From: an uncultured Anaerolineales bacterium
Lineage (GTDB): Bacteria; Chloroflexota; Anaerolineae; Anaerolineales; UBA11657
DNA length: 8,678 nt
Direction of reading: 5' to 3'
NCBI GenBank assembly: GCA_913031335.1
Contig: CAJWGI010000038.1
Span: forward strand, 1 to 8,678
Both the position numbers and the translations under genes were made by a program. Positions 1 through 6,473 of the stretch are shown piece after piece. The notes under the pieces are model-generated. The model saw nothing but the letters and a program-made list of their open reading frames with translations, ran no database searches and was not told the DNA's origin. Each line of letters starts with the position of its first letter. Position 1 is the stretch's first letter.

Positions 1-837
1 TGGATTGGCAGGCTGCTGCGTGTGCCGGTGGTGGGCATGATTTATCACCTTGATAAAAGCCTTAAGGGGGCGCGGTGGGTGGAAAGAAGTTTGCTCGGTC
101 GATATGACTTCGTTCTCACCATCAGCAAGTTCTCGCTAAAGCAGCTGCAGCAGATTGTGCCGCACCTCGGTAACCGCACCGAAGCGATTTATTGCGGAGT
201 GGGGCCACAGTTCGCGCGGCCCGAATCCGATGGAGGAGTTTGGCGGAAACGTATGGGAATTCCTCCCGATGTGCCTCTGTTCAGTACCTCCGGCGTGCTG
301 AGTCCACGGAAAAACCACGCCTTCTTGCTGCAGGTGATGCAGGCTTGGTTTCACCTGGGCCGCGATGGCTTCTTGATTGTCACCGGCGAAGGCGAACTGG
401 CGCAGCAGTTGAAAAACCAGGCGCGCGCGGCTGAAGTGGCCGAACGGGTGTTATTTCCGGGGTATCTGCCGGAAAACGAATTGTGTCGAGCATTTGAAAA
501 CAGCACTGCCTTCCTTTTCCCTTCTAGAATGGAGGGCTTCGGGCTGGCGCCGGCGGAAGCCATGGCGTGTGGCACTCCCGCGATTGTATCAGACCGGGGC
601 GCGCTGCCCGAGGTAGTCACCAATGGCGAGACCGGTTACGTGCTGCCCATCGATCAGGGCGCTGAACCGTGGTTGCGCGCCATGGCGCGCCTGTGCGATG
701 ACGACAACTTGCGTGCCCGCTTGGCCGCAGCTGCGCTGGTGGATGTGCACGAACGGTTTAGCTGGGAAAAAACTGGCCGGGAGACCGAGACAACTTTCCG
801 GCGGGTGATCGCTGCGCACCGAAAGCAGATGGGATAA
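1..837 (+). CDS. GT4-family glycosyltransferase, 5' end outside the window
   Basis: This is a GT-B fold glycosyltransferase of family GT4, expected to act at the cytosolic face of the membrane and to move a sugar from a nucleotide-sugar donor to a glycan acceptor. The frame is open from base 1. What is seen starts in the last part of the N-terminal acceptor domain (GMIYHLDKS, then VLTISKFS), so roughly the first 80-120 residues of a typical ~370-residue enzyme are missing. The GTG at 22 is internal, not a start. The C-terminal donor-binding domain is complete: the strand FSTSGVLSPRKNH, the glycine-rich ITGEGEL-like stretch (read as IVTGEGEL), and the EX7E signature EGFGLAPAE with its two glutamates encoded at 532-534 and 556-558, followed by AMACGTPAIVSDRGALPEV. 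It ends at TAA 835-837, four bases before the next start. Family assignment is firm; donor and acceptor sugars cannot be read from the sequence. Confidence 0.94.
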   Translation, partial: WIGRLLRVPVVGMIYHLDKSLKGARWVERSLLGRYDFVLTISKFSLKQLQQIVPHLGNRTEAIYCGVGPQFARPESDGGVWRKRMGIPPDVPLFSTSGVLSPRKNHAFLLQVMQAWFHLGRDGFLIVTGEGELAQQLKNQARAAEVAERVLFPGYLPENELCRAFENSTAFLFPSRMEGFGLAPAEAMACGTPAIVSDRGALPEVVTNGETGYVLPIDQGAEPWLRAMARLCDDDNLRARLAAAALVDVHERFSWEKTGRETETTFRRVIAAHRKQMG

Positions 838-841
838 GCCT

Positions 842-1903
842 GTGCGCGTTCTGGTCGTAGGTGCACAACAATATCCCATGTACGCGCCCGCGTGGGCTCG
901 GGGCCTGCGCGAGGTGGGGGTGAAAGCGAGCACATGGGACTGGACGAAATCTCTCGGTTCAGGCTTGGTTGGCCGGTGCGAGCGGCGCTATTTGGTCGGG
1001 CCGGGAATCGCGCGCGCGAAAAATGAGCTACTGCGCAGAGCAGCAGAGAGCAGCGCCGAAGTCGTCTTACTTTATGCGCTAGCGGCAATAGATGCGCCCA
1101 CGGTGCAGGCGCTTGCGCGGCAACACTGGGTGGCGGGTTATCACAACGATGACCCCTTCGGAGCGCATGGCGGAAAACCTGGCCTGCGGGCGTGGAAGCG
1201 AGCGCTCCCCCATTTCCACAGCCACCATGTGTTCCGCCGCAAGAATGTGGCCGAATATCGGGATTGCGGCGCGGAGCGAGTTAAGGAATTGCGCCACTTT
1301 TATCTTCCGTGGCTGCACCGACCGGCAACGCTTACGCAAAGCGAGAAAGGGCGCTATGAGAATGAGATTGTGTTCGTCGGTCACGCGGAAGCCGATGCGC
1401 GCATGGGATATCTGGCGGCGCTGCTGGCGGCCGGGCTGCCGGTGCGCGTCCACGGTGGGAGCAAGTTGTGGCGGCGTCATCTCCCGTTCTCTCTTCGGCG
1501 CGCGTTTGCGCCCCTTCGGCCGGTCTACGGGCAGGACTACGTGAAGACAATCGCTGGCGCGAAAATCTGTCTCGCCTTCTTCAGCCGCGCAAATCGGGAT
1601 GATTACACCACGCGCGTGTTTGAAATACCGGCGGTGGGCGGCTTCCTGATGTGCGAACGCACTCCTATTATGCAGGAATTGTATCGAGAAGATGTCGAGG
1701 CGGTCATGTTCTCGAGCGAAGATGAGCTGGTGCAGAAATGCCGCTGGTATCTGCAGCACAAAAGAGAGCGCCAGCAGGTGGCCGCTGCCGGCCGGCGGCG
1801 CTGCCTCGCGGGCGGCCATGATGCGGTCAGCCGCATGCGGCAGTGGCTGCACGATACGCGGAGTTGGATGACTGCGGCTGGCCACCCGGGCGCGACGGCA
1901 TGA
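842..1903 (+). CDS. CgeB-like glycosyltransferase (GT-B fold)
   Basis: A 353-residue protein resembling the CgeB / 'glycosyl transferases group 1_2' group, named after the Bacillus spore-coat gene cgeB. The GTG start at 842 puts the first Rossmann strand (VRVLVVGA) at the N-terminus, as usual in the family, and lies 4 bp after the previous stop. No strong Shine-Dalgarno is visible, so translation is probably coupled. Landmarks: YHNDDPFG at residues 100-107, where the group has a Y/W-x-x-DDP loop between the two domains; FVGH at 178-181 opening the second domain; and RVFEIPAVGGFLMCE at 258-272, the family's donor-site block, with Glu261 the likely equivalent of the conserved GT-B glutamate. 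The C-terminus is an Arg-rich helical tail. Members usually sit in surface-polysaccharide or glycoprotein clusters, as here. Family call is good; sugar specificity is unknown. Confidence 0.88.
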   Translation: MRVLVVGAQQYPMYAPAWARGLREVGVKASTWDWTKSLGSGLVGRCERRYLVGPGIARAKNELLRRAAESSAEVVLLYALAAIDAPTVQALARQHWVAGYHNDDPFGAHGGKPGLRAWKRALPHFHSHHVFRRKNVAEYRDCGAERVKELRHFYLPWLHRPATLTQSEKGRYENEIVFVGHAEADARMGYLAALLAAGLPVRVHGGSKLWRRHLPFSLRRAFAPLRPVYGQDYVKTIAGAKICLAFFSRANRDDYTTRVFEIPAVGGFLMCERTPIMQELYREDVEAVMFSSEDELVQKCRWYLQHKRERQQVAAAGRRRCLAGGHDAVSRMRQWLHDTRSWMTAAGHPGATA

Positions 1904-2997
1904 CGCGACTGATCTGGGTCTGTTCCACGCTGCCGCCATACAATGGCTTTCTTTTTCGCTCGCTGTCCGCGCAGCCGGGCATAGCCTTGCAGGTGGTTGT
2001 CAACAAGATGGAGGACGCGCGCCATCCCTGGAAAAAGGGGTTGACGAGCGGCTTCAATGCGCGACCCATACGCCGGGCTGCGGGAATCGATTGGGATTTG
2101 CTGCGCGAGGCCGTGTGGTCAAGGAATACCATGGTTGTAATCGCGGGCTGGAATGTGCCTGCGGTCATCCTGTTCGCCAGCCTGCTGGCAGTCAGAAGAG
2201 CGGCCTTTGTGCTGTGGACCGACACCCCGGACGTGGACGCCTACCGCCCGGCGATGAAGGCTGCGCTTCGCGCCCGCTGGTTGCGCTGGCTTTTTGACCG
2301 CGCCCGCGCCGTGATGGGCACCGGTACGCCGGCTCTGGATGCCCTGCGAGAAATGGGTTGCCCGGCCGGTAAATTACTCAAATTCCCGTTTTTCGTTGAT
2401 CTTGAAAACTATCACGGAAGCAAAGCCGCGTCACCGGCAGAGAAGGTCATGCGATTTGTGTCGGTCGGTCGAATCGAGAATGCGGTCAAGGGGCATCATC
2501 TCGCGGTGGAGGCGCTCGGCCGTGTGTCGGAGCGAACTCGCCGACCGGATTGGAAATACACAATCGCGGGGGGCGGCCCAGACGCAGAGAAGCTGCGCGC
2601 ACTGATTGCATCTCGTGGCTTGGATGGGCGCATCAGAGTGACGGGCTGGTTGGAGCCGGACGAAGTCGGGGATGTATTGCGGCGTTCGGATGTGCTCATT
2701 CACCCCTCGCTGCGCGATGCGTATCCGGCCGCCGTGCTGGAGGCGATGGCATCCGGCTTGCCTGTGATTGGCTCCGACGCGGCCGGTTCAGTCCTTGATA
2801 GGGTCGTTCATATGCAGAACGGATGGATACACGCCGCCGGGGATGTTTCTCAGCTCTCTGAGCAAATCGAATGGGCGTTGCAGCACCGTGGGGATGTGAC
2901 TGAGATGGGAAGGGCTGCGCGGCTCACAGCGGAGGAATGGCCGGTTTCAAGAGCAGTTGAGATCATCCGTTCCGTTCTTGCCGGTCAAGTGAACTGA
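1900..2997 (+). CDS. GT4-family glycosyltransferase
   Basis: A 365-residue GT-B glycosyltransferase, normal GT4 length. The open frame extends upstream to an ATG at 1843, but I chose ATG 1900: it overlaps the previous TGA as ATGA and gives the typical first strand MTRLIWVCSTLPP at once, while the extra 19 residues would lie wholly inside the CgeB-like gene. The N-terminal acceptor domain spans about residues 1-180 and includes WTDTPDVDAYRP at 106-117. The donor domain begins with RFVSVGRIENAVKGHH (185-200), followed by IAGGGPDAEKL (222-232) and VTGWLEPDEV (247-256). The signature reads RDAYPAAVLEAMASGLPVI (272-290). The second Glu (281) is present, but the first position is Asp273 rather than Glu, a conservative change seen in parts of the family. 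No transmembrane segment is obvious; likely cytosolic or peripheral. Its substrate is unknown. Confidence 0.93.
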   Translation: MTRLIWVCSTLPPYNGFLFRSLSAQPGIALQVVVNKMEDARHPWKKGLTSGFNARPIRRAAGIDWDLLREAVWSRNTMVVIAGWNVPAVILFASLLAVRRAAFVLWTDTPDVDAYRPAMKAALRARWLRWLFDRARAVMGTGTPALDALREMGCPAGKLLKFPFFVDLENYHGSKAASPAEKVMRFVSVGRIENAVKGHHLAVEALGRVSERTRRPDWKYTIAGGGPDAEKLRALIASRGLDGRIRVTGWLEPDEVGDVLRRSDVLIHPSLRDAYPAAVLEAMASGLPVIGSDAAGSVLDRVVHMQNGWIHAAGDVSQLSEQIEWALQHRGDVTEMGRAARLTAEEWPVSRAVEIIRSVLAGQVN

Positions 2998-2998
2998 G

Positions 2999-4165
2999 AT
3001 GCGCTATGGAATTGATGCTTCCAATTTGAGGTCCGGAGGGGGCGTTCACCATTTGCTTCGCATTCTTGAAAACGTCGGAAACTCTCCGGGTGGCGATACG
3101 CACATCACTGTGTGGGGCAGTCGTGCACTGTGTGAGCGCATAGCGCGCCGGGAAGGGATTACGTTGACGGCGGTACCGGATCTGGATGCCTCCCTGCTCC
3201 GGCGGCTGCACTGGCAGATGCGGCGGCTGCCCACACTTGCCGGCCGCACATGCGACATACTCTTTGCCCCCGGCGGTCTGACGGGAAATCACAGCATCCC
3301 CACTGTTGTCATGTGCCGGAACATGCTCCCGTTCGACCTGGGGGAAGCCCGGCGATATGGCGCCAGTTTCATGCTGGCGCGGCTGTTGGTATTGCGCGTG
3401 TTGCAGGCGCGCACCTTCCGCCGCGCAACTGGGATGATCTTCCTCAGTGATTATGCGCGCGAGCGCGTCGTGGCCCAGATCGGTCAGCTCCCCGGTAAGA
3501 CTGCGCTGATAGCGCACGGAGTGGCACCTCGATTTCAGCATGAGCCAAGGCGGCAGCGGCGACTTGAAGAATATTCGCTGGAGAAGCCATTTCGTCTGCT
3601 CTATGTTTCGATTGTCGATGTGTACAAGCACCAGTGGCACGTGGCTGCCGCGGTGGCATCCTTGCGCAGGAGTGGGATGCCAGTCGTGCTGGACATCGTC
3701 GGGCCTGCATATCTGCCTGCGCTCCGGCGGCTAAAAGCGTCTCTGAGGGAATTGGACCCGACGGCTGCGTTCGTGAAATACTGCGGCGCAGTGGCGCACC
3801 CCGAATTGCATCAGCGTTACCACGGCGCTGATGGGTTTGTTTTTGCCTCTACCTGCGAGAATATGCCCAACATCCTACTGGAGGCGATGGCTGCTGGGCT
3901 GCCAATCGCGTGCTCTGAGCGCAGACCGATGACTGACATCTTGGATGCAGGCGGCCTGTATTTCGACCCGCTACGACCGGACAGTATTTCGCGCGCGATT
4001 ACCACCATGGTTCGGGATCCTAAAAAGCGCGCTCGCCTCGCAAGCACAGCTTACGAACGCGCCGCCAACCGTACCTGGCAACGTTGCGCGCTCAACACGT
4101 TTCAATACCTGAATGAGTGTGCCGGGGCGCGAGCCGGTCGTGCGCCACAGTCTGAACGTGCGTAG
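2999..4165 (+). CDS. GT4-family glycosyltransferase
   Basis: A 388-residue GT-B glycosyltransferase starting at ATG 2999, one base after the previous TGA, so probably translated by coupling. Domains in order: an N-terminal acceptor domain with the glycine loop RSGGGVHH (residues 11-18), typical of GT4 enzymes that begin 'GIDAS/GGxxxY'; CDILFAPGG at 85-93; FLSDYARERV at 148-157; and IAHGVAPRF at 171-179. The donor domain follows from YVSIVDVYKHQWH (202-214), with LDIVGPAY and a complete EX7E signature ENMPNILLE (Glu287 and Glu295), then AMAAGLPIACSERRPM. The end is Arg-rich (GARAGRAPQSERA) and hydrophilic. The stop TAG 4163-4165 overlaps the proposed small downstream gene. It probably adds one sugar of the same glycan as its neighbours; which sugar cannot be told. 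Confidence 0.93.
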   Translation: MRYGIDASNLRSGGGVHHLLRILENVGNSPGGDTHITVWGSRALCERIARREGITLTAVPDLDASLLRRLHWQMRRLPTLAGRTCDILFAPGGLTGNHSIPTVVMCRNMLPFDLGEARRYGASFMLARLLVLRVLQARTFRRATGMIFLSDYARERVVAQIGQLPGKTALIAHGVAPRFQHEPRRQRRLEEYSLEKPFRLLYVSIVDVYKHQWHVAAAVASLRRSGMPVVLDIVGPAYLPALRRLKASLRELDPTAAFVKYCGAVAHPELHQRYHGADGFVFASTCENMPNILLEAMAAGLPIACSERRPMTDILDAGGLYFDPLRPDSISRAITTMVRDPKKRARLASTAYERAANRTWQRCALNTFQYLNECAGARAGRAPQSERA

Positions 4166-4364
4166 AAAGTTGACACGAAGTACGTTCGAGAATTGGCCGG
4201 CTCGGCTCATTATCATTCTGTGGTTGTACCTGACCGTGACTTACAGGCAGGAATTCAACGTTTTCGCTCCGGCGACCAACATGTTGCGCAATTTTGGGCT
4301 ATGGCCATTGGCAGAAACTGTCACGACTGTAGCCAGCTGGATGGAATTGCCATGGGGCCGTTGA
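4158..4364 (+). CDS. Candidate small single-pass membrane protein
   Basis: I do not recognise this family. The frame is open between the GT4 gene and the large membrane gene and would encode 68 residues from GTG 4158, overlapping the GT4 stop by 8 bp and the next start by 13 bp. TTG 4170 or ATG 4113 are alternative starts. The peptide has a basic N-terminus (VRRKLTR), a hydrophobic segment LIIILWLYLTVTY at about residues 17-29, and an aromatic, mildly amphipathic second half (FGLWPLAETV, SWMELPWGR). Third codon positions here are richer in G/C than in the competing frame of the large gene, and that competing stretch (from 4193) encodes a hydrophilic, unconserved-looking leader. These points favour a real small gene. 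It may be an accessory subunit of the neighbouring membrane enzyme. It could also be noise, or an N-terminal piece detached by a frameshift. Confidence is moderate. Confidence 0.5.
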   Translation: MRRKLTRSTFENWPARLIIILWLYLTVTYRQEFNVFAPATNMLRNFGLWPLAETVTTVASWMELPWGR

Positions 4365-6307
4365 TCACCCTAGCGGTTGCCGGCGCGTACTCCGTTGTCT
4401 GCATTCTCGTGGGAATGGCAGGTTTTCGTTTCCTAGGCAGTGATGATGCTAGAGACAAAAGCCTGATGAGGCTCGGCCTTGGCAGCGCGTTCGCTCTTGG
4501 TCAAGGCGTTCTGGCTATCATCTGGATGCTAATAGGCCTCGCGGGGTTTTTCGATCGGCGCTGGATTGTGTGCGTGTTACTGGCAGGAGCCGTAACTGGA
4601 GCGCTCCCATTTGTCAGACGAGATACACGGAGGATTCTTTTTCGTCAGCTAACCCCCAAGCTGGTGAGATCCGTGAGTGCATTTCCAACGCCCCTGTTGC
4701 CGGCGGTTATAGCGTTGGTGGCAATGGTGGTTGTAGTTGGGATTTTCAACGGCTTGCTGCCACCGCGGTTCGGAGTAGGAGATGGTTTTTTTTATTACCT
4801 GGTGTTTCCCAAGACCATGGCCGCCTCTCATCGCATTGCGCCTGTGTCTGGTTACGAATCTTCACACAGTGTGCTCGGGTATCAAGGAGAGATGCATCAT
4901 GCCGTGCTTTTCAGTCTTGCAGGGGAAAACGCGGCAATGCTATTTGTGTGGGTGACAATGTTGGGGGTATTTGCACTGTTGCTGCGGCTGTGTGAGGACC
5001 TGGGATTACGACCAGTGGGAAAGCTCGCCGCATTGGTCGCTCTTTTCTCCTCGACTGCTTTCAATTTCTTCCTGACCGATGGAAAGGTCGATACGTATGC
5101 CCTGCTTTTCGGGATGGCTGCATTCCTGTGGACTTTGCGCGCACTCGATTCGCCTGTGTTTGCGCCCAGACTTGCGGGATTATTCACCGGGCTTGCGATT
5201 GTGGCCAAACTCACATTCGCTTACTCGGTGGCAATTCCAGTGATATCGATATTGATTGTTACGGTGCTGAAGGAAAAAGATGCGCGGGACGAGAGGTCGT
5301 CAGGTACACGGCTTTTTTGGCGGTTAGCCGGAATCCTCTCCCGATTCTCGTTGTTTTGCGCGCTTCCCATTATGACTCACATGTTCAAAAACGCTGTAAT
5401 GTTTCGCGAACCGTTGGCGCCATTAGTGTTCCTTAATCAGCCGATTTCAGTTACCTCCAATTACAGCTGGAATTCTCCCGACACTGCAAAGCAGCTCCTC
5501 TGGGCTCTGCCGTATTCCCTCGTTTACGGCAAATACTCAGTTGGGCATCTATCCCCTTTGTTTTTGGCAGCTCTTCCGATCGCAGTTATGGCTCCCAAAT
5601 CCATATGGAGGACCTACAGCAGAGCAGTAACGCTGGCCATAGTTGGAGTAGTGGCGCTTCTCGTAGGCGCCTGGGCGGAGGCCTCCTTCTTTACTGTGCG
5701 TTTTCTTTTACCGGCCGCGGTTCTCGTGCTGCCGATGTTAGGACTTCTGTTTCAGACTGCGGTGGAGGCCTGGGTGGCGCATTTTGCCTCGCTTGTCGCC
5801 ATTGCTGTTGCACTCTGCACGGTCATGCTCGGATATTCTCAGGTAGGCCATGACTGGCAGCGCATGGTGCGTTACAGGTTTCAAGGTGCTGACGTATGTG
5901 AGTTTGACACCGTGCCGTGGTTTCCGAGTTCCATGTGTAAGTCCTTGATTTCATTGAACGAACTTGCTTCTCCGGGCGACCGCATTCTTCATCATGGATA
6001 TTCGTACTGGCTGCGGCCGGATCTGATTCAATGCATGCCCACTAGGGACGAATGGAACTGGATTAGCGCTGCCTCGACTGCACACGATGAATGGTCGCGG
6101 ATTCACGCGCTTGGTTTCCGCTTCATCGTGACAGACCGCGAGCTCCAACCCACTCCAGATTGGCTGTCCGTTTCTCGCATAAACCTAGAATCTGAAGTGC
6201 AAGTGTACGAGTTGAAGTCCCTGAATTTGGGCCTGAAGCCCCAATTCGCTTGTCGGCAGCTCCAGGAGCCCGCTTGGGATGTGATCGCTGTTAGTGACCG
6301 CACGTAA
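4352..6307 (+). CDS. GT39/PMT-like multi-pass membrane glycosyltransferase (GT-C fold)
   Basis: A 651-residue integral membrane protein with about 11-13 hydrophobic segments, e.g. near residues 4-24, 45-66, 71-87, 115-134, 196-212, 225-242, 248-263, 273-305, 424-441, 448-467 and 476-494. It resembles GT-C enzymes of the PMT/ArnT type, which move a sugar from a polyprenyl-phosphate carrier on the periplasmic side. The loop after the fourth segment carries VGDGFFYYLVFPKTM (142-156), matching the conserved acidic 'D-x-x-x-Y' loop; Asp144 is the candidate catalytic residue. Then come LGYQGEMHHAV (175-185) and DGKVDTYALLFG (243-254), both with counterparts in this group. Residues 500-651 form a soluble, probably periplasmic tail. 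The open frame runs back to 4193, but ATG 4352 is preferred because a transmembrane segment starts immediately and the upstream leader looks non-coding. Substrate unknown; a transferase role is inferred from topology and motifs. Confidence 0.83.
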   Translation: MGPLITLAVAGAYSVVCILVGMAGFRFLGSDDARDKSLMRLGLGSAFALGQGVLAIIWMLIGLAGFFDRRWIVCVLLAGAVTGALPFVRRDTRRILFRQLTPKLVRSVSAFPTPLLPAVIALVAMVVVVGIFNGLLPPRFGVGDGFFYYLVFPKTMAASHRIAPVSGYESSHSVLGYQGEMHHAVLFSLAGENAAMLFVWVTMLGVFALLLRLCEDLGLRPVGKLAALVALFSSTAFNFFLTDGKVDTYALLFGMAAFLWTLRALDSPVFAPRLAGLFTGLAIVAKLTFAYSVAIPVISILIVTVLKEKDARDERSSGTRLFWRLAGILSRFSLFCALPIMTHMFKNAVMFREPLAPLVFLNQPISVTSNYSWNSPDTAKQLLWALPYSLVYGKYSVGHLSPLFLAALPIAVMAPKSIWRTYSRAVTLAIVGVVALLVGAWAEASFFTVRFLLPAAVLVLPMLGLLFQTAVEAWVAHFASLVAIAVALCTVMLGYSQVGHDWQRMVRYRFQGADVCEFDTVPWFPSSMCKSLISLNELASPGDRILHHGYSYWLRPDLIQCMPTRDEWNWISAASTAHDEWSRIHALGFRFIVTDRELQPTPDWLSVSRINLESEVQVYELKSLNLGLKPQFACRQLQEPAWDVIAVSDRT

Positions 6308-6473
6308 GGCCGACCCGAGCCGTGTTTGTGGCTGGCCGCCTCGCGAGCAGCCTAGGTGACAATGAACGCCTCGGCCGCCGAATGGCAAAACAGGTCCCCG
6401 GTCTCATATACGTTTTAGCTTGTGTCGCCCGGTTTGTTTCACACGTAATGAGAGATTGGCTTTGCCGACGGGC
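6308..6473 (+). other. Intergenic gap with short alternative hairpins; possible weak promoter
   Basis: This is the only clear gap in the gene block. Two short stems share the bases GGCT(G) at 6330-6334. One pairs AGCC 6318-6321 with GGCT 6330-6333, extended by CC/GG past a bulged G. The other pairs GGCTG 6330-6334 with CAGCC 6348-6352. Neither is followed by a T tract, so neither is a standard intrinsic terminator. A weak promoter-like pair, TGGCAA at 6383-6388 and TATACG at 6407-6412 with an 18-base spacer, could serve the YfhO-like gene. No convincing small ORF or RNA gene was seen. Confidence 0.25.

Noticed and set aside
1843..1899. Upstream extension of the third glycosyltransferase to ATG 1843
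   Set aside because: The added 19 residues lie inside the CgeB-like gene, while ATG 1900 gives an ATGA overlap and a normal GT4 N-terminus.
1079..1939. A 286-codon open frame on the minus strand, antisense to the CgeB-like gene
   Set aside because: It is rich in Arg, His, Ala and Pro, has no recognisable motif, and mirrors a clear family protein on the plus strand. Long antisense frames are expected in GC-rich genes.
2963..3640. A 225-codon open frame on the minus strand, antisense to the fourth glycosyltransferase
   Set aside because: No domain or hydrophobic pattern is visible, and the plus-strand GT4 frame is well supported over the whole stretch.
4170..4198. TTGACA at 4170-4175, a perfect -35 hexamer match
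   Set aside because: No acceptable -10 hexamer lies 15-19 bases downstream (the sequence there is AATTGGCCGG), and the site is inside overlapping coding frames.
4193..4351. Upstream extension of the GT39-like protein to ATG 4193
   Set aside because: The 53 added residues are hydrophilic and Cys/His-rich with no family likeness, and the competing frame has better third-position composition and a membrane segment.
4570..4995. A 141-codon plus-strand frame inside the GT39-like gene
   Set aside because: The Ser, Arg and Cys-rich translation has no motif. The overlapping frame carries the membrane segments and conserved loop.
6420..6473. TTG start at 6420 for the YfhO-like protein
   Set aside because: The 18 added residues contain Cys and Arg and delay the first membrane segment. 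ATG 6474 is the simpler start.
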